The notes under the pieces: model-generated
What the model saw: the letters and a program-made list of their open reading frames with translations, nothing else
What the model was told of the DNA's origin: nothing
Databases searched by the model: none
In this document: piece after piece, positions 34,040-46,545 of the stretch
How positions within the stretch are numbered: position 1 is the first letter of the stretch
How the letters are laid out: the number at the start of each line of letters is the position of its first letter
From: Sinonovacula constricta
Lineage: Eukaryota > Mollusca > Bivalvia > Cardiida > Solecurtidae
Length of the DNA: 64,000 nucleotides
Direction: 5' to 3'
NCBI GenBank assembly: GCA_007844125.1
Contig: CM017564.1
Location: forward strand, 27,195,158 to 27,259,157
Translations under genes and position numbers: made by a program

Positions 34040-36697
34040 TCATTGAATATTATTTGAGTTAATATTGATATGATAAATTGAACATTGTTTGATATAAAAT
34101 ATTGAAATCGATTCATTGAACACTGTCTGGCATATTGAAATCGATTCATCGATTACTGTTCGATATAATATTGAAATTGATTCATTGAACACGGACATAA
34201 TATTATAATCGATTCATTTAACACTAGAAAAATATTATTATCGATTCATTGAACACTGGCATAATATCGTAATCATTCATTGAACACTGACATAATATTA
34301 TAATCGCTTCATTTAACACTGACATAATATTGTAATCGATTCATTGAACACTGACATAATATTATAATCGATTCATTTAACACTAGAAAAATATTATTAT
34401 CGATTCATTGAACACTGGCATAATATAGTAATCATTCATTGAACACTAACATAATATTATAATCGCTTCATTTAACACTGACATAATATTGTAATCGATT
34501 CATTGAACACTGACATAATATTATAATCGATTCATTTAACACTGACATAATATTGTTATCGATTCATTAAACACTGACACAATATTATAATCGATTCATT
34601 GAACACTGACATAATATTTTAATCAATTCATTGAACACTGACATAATATTGTAATCAATTCATTGAACACTGACGTAATATTGTAATCAATTCATTGAAC
34701 ACCGACATAATATTATAATCAATTCATTGAACACCGACATAATATTGTAATCAATTCATTGAACACTGACATAATATTGTAATCAATTCATTGAAAACGG
34801 ACATAATATTATAATCGATTCATTGAACACCGACATAATATTATAATCGATTCATTGAACACGGACATAATATTATAATCATTCATTGAACACTGGCATA
34901 ATATTATAATCAATTCAATGAACATGGACATAATATTGTAATCAATTCATTGAACACTGGCATAATATTATAATTGATTCATTGAACACGGACATAATAT
35001 TATTATCAATTCATTGAACACTGACATAATATTATAATCAATTCATTGAACACGGACATAATTTTATAATCAATTCATTGAACACGGACATAATATTATA
35101 ATCGATTCATTGAACACGGACATAATGTTGTAATCGATTCATTGAACACGGACATAATATTATAATCATTCATTGAACACTGACATAATATTATTATCGA
35201 TTCATTAAACACGGACATAATATTATAATCGATTCATTGAACACTGACATTATATTATAATCGATTCATTGAACACTGACTTAATATTATAACCGATTCA
35301 TTGAACACTAACATAATATTATAATCAATTCATTGAACACGGACATAATATTATTATCGATTCATTGAACACGGACATAATATTGTAATCAATTCATTGA
35401 ACACGGACATAATATTATGATCGATTCATTGAACACTGACATAATATTATAATCAATTCATTGAACACGGACATAATATTATAATCGATTCATTGAACAC
35501 GGACATAATATTATAATCGTTTATTGAACACTGGCATAATATTGTTATAGATTCATTGAACACGGATATAATATTATAATCAATTCATTGAACACGGACA
35601 TTATATTGTAATCAATTCATTGAGCACTGACATAATATTATAATCGCTTCATTTAACACTGACATAATATTATAATCGATTCATTGAACACGGACATAAT
35701 ATTATGATCGATTCATTGAACACGGACATAATGTTGTAATCGATTCATTGAACACGGACATAATGTTGTAATCGATTCACTGAACACTGACATAATATTG
35801 TAATCGATTCATTGAACACTGACATAATATTGTAATCAATTCATTGAACACGGACATAATATTGTAATCAATTCATTGAACACTGGAAAAATATGATTAT
35901 CGACGCATTGAACACTGGCATAATATCGTAATCATTCATTGAACACTAACATAATATTATAATCGCTTCATTTAACACTGACATAATATTATAATCGATT
36001 CATTGAACACGGACATAATATTATTATCGATTCATTGAACACGGACATAATATTGTAATCAATTCATTGAACACGGACATAATATTGTAATCAATTCATT
36101 GAACACTGGCATAATATTATAATCAATTCATTGAACACTGACATAGTATTAAAATCGTTTCATTGAACACTGACATAATATTATAATCAATTCATTGAAC
36201 ACTGGCATAATATTGTAATCAATTCATTGAACACTGACATAATATTATAATCAATTCATTGAACACTGACACAATATTATAATCGATTCATAGAACACTG
36301 ACAAAATATTTTAATCAATTCATTGAACACTGACATAATATTGTAATCAATTCATTGAACACGGACATAATATTGTAATCGATTCATTGAGCACTGACAT
36401 AATATTGTAATTGACTCATTGAAAACTGACATAATACTGTAATTGACTCATTGAAAACTGACATAATATTGTAATTGACTCATTGAAAACTGACATAATA
36501 CTGTAATTGACTAATTGAAAACTGACATAATATTGTAATTGACTCATTGAAAACTGACATAATACTGTAATTGACTCAGTGAAAACTGACATAATATTGT
36601 AATTGACTCATTGAAAACTGACATAATACTGTAATTGACTCAGTGAAAACTGACATAATATTGTAATTGACCCATTGAAAACTGACATAATACTTTA
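34040..36697 (+). repeat. 32-bp AT-rich satellite array, about 80 copies
   Basis: Unit AACACTGACATAATATTATA then ATCGATTCATTG, period 32 bp, with frequent ATCGAT/ATCAAT and CTGAC/CGGAC alternatives. The first 150 bp are degenerate, and the last 300 bp (36400-36697) form a distinct subfamily, TTGAAAACTGACATAATA(T/C)TG. Some units lost one base (AATCATTCATTG). Confidence 0.96.
36400..36697 (+). repeat. 64-bp dimeric higher-order repeat at the array edge
   Basis: ATAATATTGTAATTGACTC and ATAATACTGTAATTGACTC monomers alternate regularly, so the repeating unit is a 64-bp dimer. Confidence 0.85.
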
Positions 36698-37239
36698 TGC
36701 TAGTTCTTTTCTATTAAATAATTGGCATATAAAGTAAACATCCGTATGTTGTTGTGTTGTTGTTTTTTTGTCGCTGGATGTCAATCATTGGTTCTTTTAT
36801 TCATAAAACATCTAAGCAATATGGATTATTTAAAAAAACTAAGTGTGATACCTTAACATATATAAGGTTCATCCAGTTGAAGTCATACTTTAGACAACTC
36901 GTACACAAATAAATAATATAAACAAGCAAAACACTTTTAAGTGAACCGTTCAAGATTGTCCCTATTATTCATTTTTGGCACAAAATGCTGGACTCCAAAT
37001 TAAAATTTATCACAAATGCAAAATTAAATGAAACATGAAATTTATCAAACAGCTTATTTATATTAGTCATTTGTTAAGTTCTGATAATGATAGTGTCTAA
37101 ATTCCTTTCTCCTTATTATTATTGATTCTTATTATTAATGATTTGACGACTGTGAAACTCGCGTACTTAAACTAGATTGAAACCGCACATGTAAAATATG
37201 TTCGTACGTATGACGAAATATGGAAATTGAAAGTCTTGG
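36698..37239. other. Intergenic, no gene recognised
   Basis: AT-rich spacer between the 32-bp array and the hAT-like fragment. No open frame or repeat of note. Confidence 0.5.
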
Positions 37240-37390
37240 CAGGGGCGGATCAAGAAAATTAGTGTGTGTGTGTGGGGGGGGGGGGGGGGGGGGGGTTGAA
37301 TCGAGAACCTTACAATTTTATCGCAGTAAATACTATAACAGACAAAATTTACTTTAAATGCTTAGTATTTTTTAAGTTTTCATGTATCCC
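37240..37390 (+). mobile_element. hAT-like MITE fragment with poly-G expansion
   Basis: The left end CAGGGGCGGATCAAG and the interior TTTATCGCAGTAAATACTA match the complete copy at 43090-43355. The right terminus is missing. A run of 22 G (37274-37295), preceded by GT repeats, has expanded inside it. Confidence 0.7.
37274..37295 (+). repeat. Homopolymer G22, possible G-quadruplex
   Basis: 22 consecutive G following a (GT)n run. Long G runs are rare, can form quadruplexes and are prone to length error in assemblies. Confidence 0.9.
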
Positions 37391-37456
37391 CTGGATCGAT
37401 CTCTGCGACTTGGTAATATCATCACTGAATTAAGAACATGTCTCCATTTTTTAACG

Positions 37457-37775
37457 TTTCTGCCAAGTAGACAGTTTGACTACATTGAGATTACAATTTA
37501 AGTTAATGTTTTATTAGCGCAACAATTAACAACAGTTTCTGCCAAGTAGACAGGTTGACTACATTGAGATTACAATTTATGTTATTGTTTTATTAGTGCA
37601 ACAATTAACAACAGTTTCTGCCAAGTAGACAGGTTGACTACATTGAGATTACAATTTATGTTATTGTTTTATTAGTGCAACAATTAATAACAGTTTCTGC
37701 CAAGTAGACTGGTTGACTACATTGAAATTATAATAAAAGTTAATGTTTTATTAGTGCAACAATTAACAACAACTA
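37457..37775 (+). repeat. 79-bp minisatellite, 4 copies
   Basis: TTTCTGCCAAGTAGACAG begins at 37457, 37536, 37615 and 37694, an exact 79-bp period with few differences. The repeat also contains TTTTATTAGTGCAACAATTA. Confidence 0.95.
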
Positions 37776-38190
37776 TACTGTTATGTGAATTAACCCCACG
37801 TGTATAATCACATGAAGTGGTTGTATAGTTGTTACAAATCTGTACATATGTACATTTTGAAGTGAAGTGAACTTCAGAATGCTACAATCGTGACTACAAT
37901 CACAAGATATAAAACAATGCTCATGCCTAAAGCACTTCAGATGAAAACTTGTTATCCTTATGTATGCATTCTTACTATAGCAAAACTTTGACTTCTCGCT
38001 TCCAAGAATATGGAATTTTCCTTTTTAAGGATTTAATCACCTCATATAGGGCAAGTTAATACGGTATTTTCTTGGAATACCTATAATAATTATGCATTTT
38101 TTGCTGGTTATTGTATATAGAATTTAAACAATGTATTTAGCACCTCACAGATATGTACGTGGTCAAAATGAATGGAAATTATTACTTAGC
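37776..38190. other. Spacer, no gene recognised
   Basis: AT-rich single-copy sequence between the 79-bp minisatellite and the 38-bp array. Confidence 0.5.
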
Positions 38191-41135
38191 CACAAAGTTA
38201 ACAATCAGTCCCAGTATTAACAATCTGCCCCGGTGTTAACCATCAGCTTCAGTATTTTCATCAGCCACAAAGTTAACCATCAGCCCCAGTATTTACATTC
38301 TGTCCCGGTGTTAACCATAAGCCCCAGTATTTACAATCTGTCCCGGTGTTAACCATCAGCCCCAGTATTTACAATCTGTCCCGGTGTTAACCATTAGCCC
38401 CAGTATTAACAATCTGTCCCGATGTTAACCATCAGCCCCAGTATTTACAATCTGTTCCGATGTTAACCATCAGCCCCAGTATTTACAATCTGTCCCGGTG
38501 TTAACCATCAGCCCAGTATTTACAATCTGCCGCGGTGTTAACCATCAGCCCAGTATTTACAATCTGTCCCGGTGTTAACCATCAGCCCCAGTATTTACAT
38601 TCTGCCCCGGTGTTAACCATCAGTCCCAGTATTTACAATCTGTCCCGGTGTTAACCATCAGCCCAGTATTTACAATCTGCCGCGGTGTTAACCATCAGCC
38701 CAGTATTTACATTCAGTCTCGGTGTTAACCATCAGCCCCAGTATTTACAATCTGTCCCGATGTTAACCATCAGCCCCAGTATTTACAATCTGCGCTGGTG
38801 TTAAGCATCAGCCCCAGTATTAACAATCTGTCCCGGTGTTAACCATCAGCCCCAGTATTAACATTCTGTCTCGGGGTTAACCATCAGCCCTAGTATTTAC
38901 AATCTGCCCCGCTGTTAACCATCAGCTCAGGTATTTACATTCTGTCCCGATGTTAACCATCAGCCCCAGTATTTACATTCAGTCTCGGTGTTAACCATCA
39001 GCCCCAGTATTAACATTCTGTCTCGGGGTTAACCATCAGCCCTAGTATTTACAATCTGCCCCGCTGTTAACCATCAGCTCAGGTATTTACATTCTGTCCC
39101 GATGTTAACCATCAGCCCCAGTATTTACATTCTGTCCCGGTGTTAACCACCAGCCCCAGTATTTACAATCTGTCCCGGTGTTAACCACCAACCCCAGTAT
39201 TTACAATCTGTCCCGGTGTTAACCATCAGCCCCAATATTTACATTCTGTCTCGGTATTAACCATCAGCCCCTGTATTTACATTATGTCCCAGTGTTAACC
39301 ATCAGCCCCAGTATTTACAATCTGTCCCGGTGTTAACCATCAGCCCCAGTATTTACAATCTGTCCCGATGTTAACTATCATCCTCAGTATTAACAATCTG
39401 TCCCGGTGTTAACCATCAGCCCCAGTATTTACAATCTGTCCCGGTGTTAACCATCAGCCCCAGTATTTACAATCTGTCCCGGTGTTAACCATCAGCCCCA
39501 GTATTTACAATCTGTCCCGGTGTTAACCATCAGCCTCAGTATTTACAATCTGTCCCGGTGTTAACCATCAACCCCAGTATTTACAATCTGTCCCGGTGTT
39601 AACCATCAGCCCCAATATTTACATTTTGTCTCGGTATTAACCATCAGCCCCAGTATTTACAATCTGACCCGGTGTTAACCATCAGCCCCAGTATTTACAA
39701 TCTGCCCCGGTGTTAACCATCAGTCCCAGTATTTACAATCTGTCCCGGTGTTAACCATCAGCCCAGTATTTACAATCTGCCGCGGTGTTAACCATCAGCC
39801 CAGTATTTACATTCAGTCTCGGTGTTAACCATCAGCCCCAGTATTTACAATCTGTCCCGATGTTAACCATCAGCCCCAGTATTTACAATCTGCGCTGGTG
39901 TTAAGCATCAGCCCCAGTATTAACAATCTGTCCCGGTGTTAACCATCAGCCCCAGTATTAACATTCTGTCTCGGGGTTAACCATCAGCCCTAGTATTTAC
40001 AATCTGCCCCGCTGTTAACCATCAGCTCAGGTATTTACATTCTGTCCCGATGTTAACCATCAGCCCCAGTATTTACATTCAGTCTCGGTGTTAACCATCA
40101 GCCCCAGTATTAACATTCTGTCTCGGGGTTAACCATCAGCCCTAGTATTTACAATCTGCCCCGCTGTTAACCATCAGCTCAGGTATTTACATTCTGTCCC
40201 GATGTTAACCATCAGCCCCAGTATTTACATTCTGTCCCGGTGTTAACCACCAGCCCCAGTATTTACAATCTGTCCCGGTGTTAACCACCAACCCCAGTAT
40301 TTACAATCTGTCCCGGTGTTAACCATCAGCCCCAATATTTACATTCTGTCTCGGTATTAACCATCAGCCCCTGTATTTACATTATGTCCCAGTGTTAACC
40401 ATCAGCCCCAGTATTTACAATCTGTCCCGGTGTTAACCATCAGCCCCAGTATTTACAATCTGTCCCGATGTTAACTATCATCCTCAGTATTAACAATCTG
40501 TCCCGGTGTTAACCATCAGCCCCAGTATTTACAATCTGTCCCGGTGTTAACCATCAGCCCCAGTATTTACAATCTGTCCCGGTGTTAACCATCAGCCCCA
40601 GTATTTACAATCTGTCCCGGTGTTAACCATCAGCCTCAGTATTTACAATCTGTCCCGGTGTTAACCATCAACCCCAGTATTTACAATCTGTCCCGGTGTT
40701 AACCATCAGCCCCAATATTTACATTTTGTCTCGGTATTAACCATCAGCCCCAGTATTTACAATCTGACCCGGTGTTAACCATCAGCCCCAGTATTTACAA
40801 TCTGTCCCGATGTTTACCATCAGCCCCAACATTTACAATCTGTCCCGGTGTTAACCATCAGCCCCAGTATTTACATTCTGTCCCGGTGTTAACCATTAGC
40901 CCCAGTATTTACATTCTGTCCCAGTGTTAACCATCAGCCTCAGTATTAACAATCTGTTCCGGTGTTAACCATTAGCCCCAGTATTAACATTCTGTCCCGG
41001 TGTTAACCATTAGCCCCAGTATTAACATTCTGTCCCAATGTTAACCATCAGCCCCAGTATTTACAATCTGCCCCGGTGTTAACCATCAGCCCCAGTATTT
41101 ACAATCTGTCCCGATGTTTACCATCAGCCCCAGCA
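38191..41135 (+). repeat. 38-bp satellite array, about 77 copies
   Basis: Each unit is CAGCCCCAGTATTTACAAT plus CTGTCCCGGTGTTAACCAT. The two 19-bp halves match at 13 of 19 positions, so the unit is itself an ancient dimer. A few 37-bp units lost a C (CAGCCCAGT). The array contains a 1100-bp higher-order duplication. Confidence 0.95.
38602..40801 (+). repeat. 1100-bp higher-order repeat, two near-identical copies
   Basis: Sequence from 38602 recurs from 39702 at a constant 1100-bp offset. Rare variants CTGCCGCGGTG, CTGCGCTGGTGTTAAGC, TCTCGGGGTTAACC and CATTATGTCCCAGTG all reappear in order. Comparing lines by eye, I saw almost no differences. A nested duplication of about four units lies inside each copy (near 38850 and 39000). 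Confidence 0.9.
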
Positions 41136-42595
41136 TTTACAATCTGAACCTGCTAAAACCATCAGCATCAATGTTAACCATCAGCCGCAGTATTAACAAC
41201 CTGAACCTGCTAAAACCATCAGCATCAATGTTAACCATTAGCCGCAGTATTAACAATCTGAACCTGCTAAAATCATCAGCATCAATGTTAACCATCAGCC
41301 GCAGTATTAACAATCTGTACCTGCTAAAACCATCAGCATCAATGTTAACCATCAGCCGCAGTATTAACAATCTGTACCTGCTAAAACCATCAGCATCAAT
41401 GTTAACCATCAGCCGCAGTATTAACAACCTGAACCTGCTAAAACCATCAGCATCAATGTTAACCATTAGCCGCAGTATTAACAATCTGAACCTGCTAAAA
41501 TCATCAGCATCAATGTTAACCATCAGACGCAGTATTAACAATCTGTACCTGCTAAAACCACCAGCGTCAATGTTAACCATCAGCCGCAGTATTAACAATC
41601 TGTACCTGCTAAAACCATCAGCATCAATGTTAACCTGCTAAAACCATCAGCATCAATGTTAACTATCAGCCGCAGTATTAACAATCTGTACCTGCTAAAA
41701 CCATCAGAGTCAGTGTCAACCATCAGCCGCAGTATTAACAATCTGTACCTGCTAAAACCATCAGCATCAATGTTAACCTGCTAAAACCATCAGCATCAAT
41801 GTTAACCATCAGCCGCAATATTAACAATCTGTACCTGCTAAAACCATCAGCATCAATGTTTACCATCAGCCGCAGTATTAACAATCTGTACCTGCTAAAA
41901 CCATCAGCATCAATGTTAACCATCAGCCGCAGTATTAACAACCTGAACCTGCTAAAACCATCAGCATCAATGTTAACCATCAGCCGCAGTATTAACAACC
42001 TGAACCTGCTAAAACCATCAGCATCAATGTTAACCATTAGCCGCAGTATTAACAATCTGAACCTGTTAAAATCATCAGCATCAATGTTAACCATCAGACG
42101 CAGTATTAACAATCTGTACCTGCTAAAACCATCAGCATCAATGTTAACCATCAGACGCAGTATTAACAATCTGTACCTGCTAAAACCATCAGAATCAGTG
42201 TCAACCATCAGCCGCAGTATTAACAATCTGTACCTGCTAAAACCATCAGCATCAATGTTAACTATCAGACGCAGTATTAACAATCTGTACCTGCTAAAAC
42301 CATCAGAATCAGTGTCAACAATCAGCCGCAGTATTAACAATCTGTACCTGCTAAAACCATTAGCATCAATGTTAACCATCAGACGCAGTATTAACAATCT
42401 GTACCTGCTAAAACCATCAGTTAACCATTAGCCGCAGTATTAACAATCATTGCCTGCTTAAACCATCAGCATCAATGTTAACCATCAGCCGCAGTATAAA
42501 CAATCTGTACCTGCTAATACCATCAGTTAACCATCAGCCGCAGTATTAACAATCTGTACCTACTAAAACCATCAGCATCAACGTTAACCAACTTC
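41136..42595 (+). repeat. 57-bp satellite array, about 25 copies
   Basis: Unit of three 19-bp parts: CAGCCGCAGTATTAACAAT, CTGTACCTGCTAAAACCAT and CAGCATCAATGTTAACCAT. It directly abuts the 38-bp array, and its first part matches the first half of that unit. Since 57 is 3 x 19, frames stay open on both strands and give 19-residue repeats (MLTISRSINNLYLLKPSAS). I regard these as incidental. Confidence 0.95.
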
Positions 42596-43089
42596 ATTAA
42601 TATCAGTCATCAGCACCTGTGTCAAACATCACCGTCAGTAATTGTCATTATCATGGTGCATTTTGCAAAGCATCACTTTTATGCCGGTATTTCATGTTCG
42701 GAAACTGGTATCTGCATCGTTTTCAGTTAGTTCCACATTGTGTATTAGGCCCATAACTTGATCAGGAAGTACTTCAATGACACAGTCATAGGGAAACCCC
42801 CTTCATATTTCTAATAATTAAATAAGTCAGTATCAACAAGAATTTTTTTTTTATAAATACCACAATCATTTATAATAATAAGTAAAGGAATAATTATTAT
42901 ACCTTTATACAATATTTCAAAGTACCGGGGTAAATGTTCGAATTAAACAAAATATCATGATTAATGTATCGTATGCATTGTGTATAAATTAAAAAGAATG
43001 AAAAGTGTTTGTGTGAAATTTCATTATACTCGTTATATTATCTGCGTTTTTTTTAAAATTCTGACATGTATTTACTTTGGACTTAGACA
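42596..43089. other. Intergenic, no gene recognised
   Basis: AT-rich spacer after the 57-bp array. No motif or repeat noted. Confidence 0.5.
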
Positions 43090-43355
43090 CAGGGGCGGAT
43101 CCAGACAATTTCAGTGGTGGTCGGAGGCGTATGAATCAAGATCCATTTAACTTTATCGCAGTAAATACTAGTCATATACACACAGCTAGGGGCCCTAACT
43201 TCGATCTAAGCAGTTAATTGGCAAGATTTACTTTTAAAGCGTATAATTTTTTTTAAAGTTTACATGTATGTGTTTTCATATATCCATTCTATTCCTGGCT
43301 GGTGTGTGTTGGGGGAGGGGGTGGGTGTGCCTGCCCACCTCTGGATCCACCCCTG
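43090..43355. mobile_element. hAT-like MITE, 266 bp
   Basis: The left end CAGGGGCGGATCCAG (43090-43104) is inverted at 43341-43355 (CTGGATCCACCCCTG) with one mismatch. CAGGGG termini are typical of hAT-superfamily elements. There is no coding capacity. A partial relative lies at 37240-37390. An 8-bp target duplication was not evident. Confidence 0.7.
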
Positions 43356-44315
43356 ATGTACCGTAATGCATTTTTATGACATGAAATCAAGTAAGACTAA
43401 ACAAAAATAAATGTTGCTAAGAAAGTAAGTAGTTTGTAATCAGTTTAGCCAAACAATATTAAGGCGTAAATATTTAACTGTGTTTTATTAGAATATTATA
43501 TCATTGATGAATAAATCAGTAAAATATCGAATTAAACAGTTCTACTTTCACTTTCGTATTTGCGCGAAAAAATGTCCCCCTAGAAAAGTCACGAGCGCAC
43601 GACTTACCGAGCAGACTTTGCATTTTATCCTCGAATATGACTCTCTTAGTAACATGTACCCTCAAACATTTACATTACCAATAAAATAATATTCTCCGCT
43701 GTTCACAGTAAAATAACAATCCGTAATGTTATTTATATATTTCGGTCTGTGTCGGGTGGTATCCACTGTATATCGCACGTCCCTCCATTGCTTGAAATCC
43801 CACTGACTGTCACAGGTGTAGTCTTGTTTCAAAGTTAGAAACTTCTCGGGGCATTCCATGCCATTTATTACTGGAGATGCCATAAGAAGTCTCTACCTTT
43901 AAAAGCGACATAATGCTGCGATGTTTCCGCTGAACAACTTTTTACACTTTTTATCCATAGAAGCCGGTCTAGCGACTAACTATATCTAGGTTGGTTAACT
44001 CACCGAGCGGAAATCCCCGGTATAATATTTTCCTTTTTCGTAGAAGAAGCCTTGCCACTGGGTATGGCCTTGAATAGATACCCGTTTTTCGAAAATCAGA
44101 CACTGTAGTTAGTAAAAAACAAACAGGGAGTGTCGATATCGCAGTCTTGTAATCTCTTTATTCTTCCGTAGTTGTTCAAGTGCTTGTCGTCGTTTAGTTG
44201 TTAAGGCGTGCACATACCTGTATACACCTGTTGTATGCATATTAATTGGAGAGGCGTGCATGTACTTTTACAAACCATTTCATAACATGTCAGCTAAAGT
44301 AGCATGAAAACAGAT

Positions 44316-44316
<1 letters not shown>
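43356..44316. other. Intergenic with one unassigned small ORF
   Basis: Contains the open frame at 43662-43883 on the minus strand, listed separately. The rest is AT-rich with no feature that I can support. Confidence 0.4.
43662..43883 (-). CDS. Unassigned small ORF or exon, 73 codons
   Basis: I do not recognise this frame. Unlike the other short frames nearby, its composition looks protein-like: balanced, with Trp, Cys and charged residues (ECPEKFLTLKQDYTCDSQWD, then QWRDVRYTVDTTRHRP and an N-glycosylation-type NNIT). GTAATG or GTAAATG near its 3' end could act as a splice donor. It may be an exon of a minus-strand gene or a remnant. The start context is weak and no partner exon was found with confidence. 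Confidence 0.25.
   Translation of the reverse strand: MASPVINGMECPEKFLTLKQDYTCDSQWDFKQWRDVRYTVDTTRHRPKYINNITDCYFTVNSGEYYFIGNVNV

Positions 44317-44400
<84 letters not shown>
44317..44400. repeat. (CA)n microsatellite left of SINE E
   Basis: About 82 bp of uninterrupted CA. Confidence 0.98.
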
Positions 44401-44403
<3 letters not shown>

Positions 44404-44684
44404 CTCCAAGTACGGGAGGTCCCGGGTTCGATCCCGGGCCGCGACATACTAAAGTCGTTAAAAATGGTAGTGGTATAGCTCCCTTGATAACGCTCAAGCA
44501 AATATAAGGGTAGTTCCACGACTGGTTGGCCCGGTGTCAGGATAATGTGACTGGGTGTGGTATCATGCCAGGTGTTCACGGCATGCTATACACAGTGAAG
44601 GCAGCACTATATCTGCTTCAAGTGGACACCGTCTCCAGATAACTGAAATACTGTTGGTGGGACGATAAACCCAATAAACAAACA
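44401..44684 (+). mobile_element. SINE copy E embedded in CA repeats
   Basis: Begins at CGGCTCCAAGTACGGGAGG, so the A box is missing, but the B box GGGTTCGATCCC is intact. The body and 3' end are full and very close to copy C, ending in AATAAACAAACACAGACA, which merges into the next CA-rich tract. It is 5' truncated at the microsatellite border. Confidence 0.92.
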
Positions 44685-44957
<273 letters not shown>

Positions 44958-44961
<4 letters not shown>

Positions 44962-46545
44962 TGAATGAAGTTACCTGCATACGAATATATAAAATTGTGT
45001 GTGAGTTACAGGTCATCATTTTTAACAGCAATATTTCTTAAAACTTAACATTGCTTACGTAAAACGTTATCATACTAGTACTACATGCAATACATTGCTT
45101 ACATTATTTCGTCATAAAAGCAGACTGTTGCTCAAAGTGTCAAAACTTTGTTCAATCGGCCAGTGTTTTGAAATGTTACGTTGAACACTAATGAAGCCGG
45201 TAAATCGATTGAATTATCCATAAAACAGGTGACTGAAATATGTCAGCCAATCAACTTAATTCTATGACCAGGCCTCATTTTAGTTTGCAGGTAACGGATA
45301 GATCTATATATTTTAAAGTAATACTGGAATATGTTAGCCACAGGGTCCCGTAGTAAGGACCCGGGCTTATTTTTTTTAATTATGTATAAACACCATTATT
45401 AAAATGACTGCTGACTTTGCCTGCAAACAGAGAAAATAGGGAAGTGATGCAGTTAGTAACCTTGCCCCAAAATTAAAACGCACGACAATTGAAACGCTGC
45501 CGATGCTCTGTTTTAATAAGTAATTTATTCGAAAACTGGCTACCTTGATCACATGATGTCTAGATGAAAGTTTACGATACCAGGGCAAAATAAATTTATG
45601 TTTCTTTACTTCGCATCGAAAGGTAGCTGTTAATAGCAAAAGATGCAGATTTGGCATAAAAAGAAAAGAAAAAACAATCGGTTCAAGCGCAATATAAAAT
45701 ATAGGTTTATAATCGGCAATAAACATTGCCGTTTTTTACTTCCGAAAACAACACCAAATAAAAATCGTATAAGTTTTCCTTTAATAGATAGTTCCCATGT
45801 GAAGTCATAGACACTGATAAGACAGTTTAAGGCAGCCATCTCTAAAGGCAGAAGCTAATGCAGGCCGAAATCTGGAAGTATGTGATGTATTAAACTCACC
45901 ACTGTGCTTTTATTTTTCAGTCTATTTTACTGAATTTTATATCAAATTAAACAGATTTTATGATGTATTTTAAATATCAAAATTTTCAAAGATAAAAAGG
46001 TACAACCAATCAAGATACACTGTTCATTTTATTTACGGATGCTCCAAAAATATATTTTTATTTGTGTGTATTCATTGTTTGTGCATTTATCATTTTGAAA
46101 TATTTAATTTCAAGAGCTTTCCAATGGTGTATAGCTGTAAATTTTTGGTCATCTAATGAAGAAATAACAAGAAAATAAAATTTACGCTTCCATACAATTC
46201 ATCTAAAATCACTTGAAATTACCATCAAAGATGGCTGTCAAGATAAGGGATCTTCACTAATGTGGAAACTATCTATTGTCTGTATAATGTATAAGCAAAT
46301 AAAATTAATCACGGCCATATCGTAATTAAAGCCGACGAAATACTCTCGCGAAAATTATTGAACAATTTTTCATCAATATTTAAAATATTCTTCTTACCGT
46401 TGCACCCAAACTGTTAAAACCTTTGCATTTTGTCTCTAAAACACAAACCGCCACAAAATGCAAAAATGTAGCTAAAATATGTGATTAAAGTTGATACGTT
46501 TACATACATAAAAGTGACAAAAAGCCAAATCGTATATCACTGAAA
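44958..46545. other. Intergenic, no gene recognised
   Basis: AT-rich. Overlapping minus-strand open frames at 45376-45839 are hydrophobic but carry no recognisable motif. Confidence 0.5.

Noticed and set aside
41114..42431. Open frames with 19-residue repeats (MLTISRSINN... and the reverse-strand equivalent)
   Set aside because: The 57-bp unit is a multiple of three, so one frame per strand stays open by periodicity. It grades into the non-coding 38-bp array.
45376..45839. Overlapping minus-strand frames of 116 and 69 codons
   Set aside because: Hydrophobic stretch without a recognisable domain; two frames overlap the same sequence, as expected by chance.
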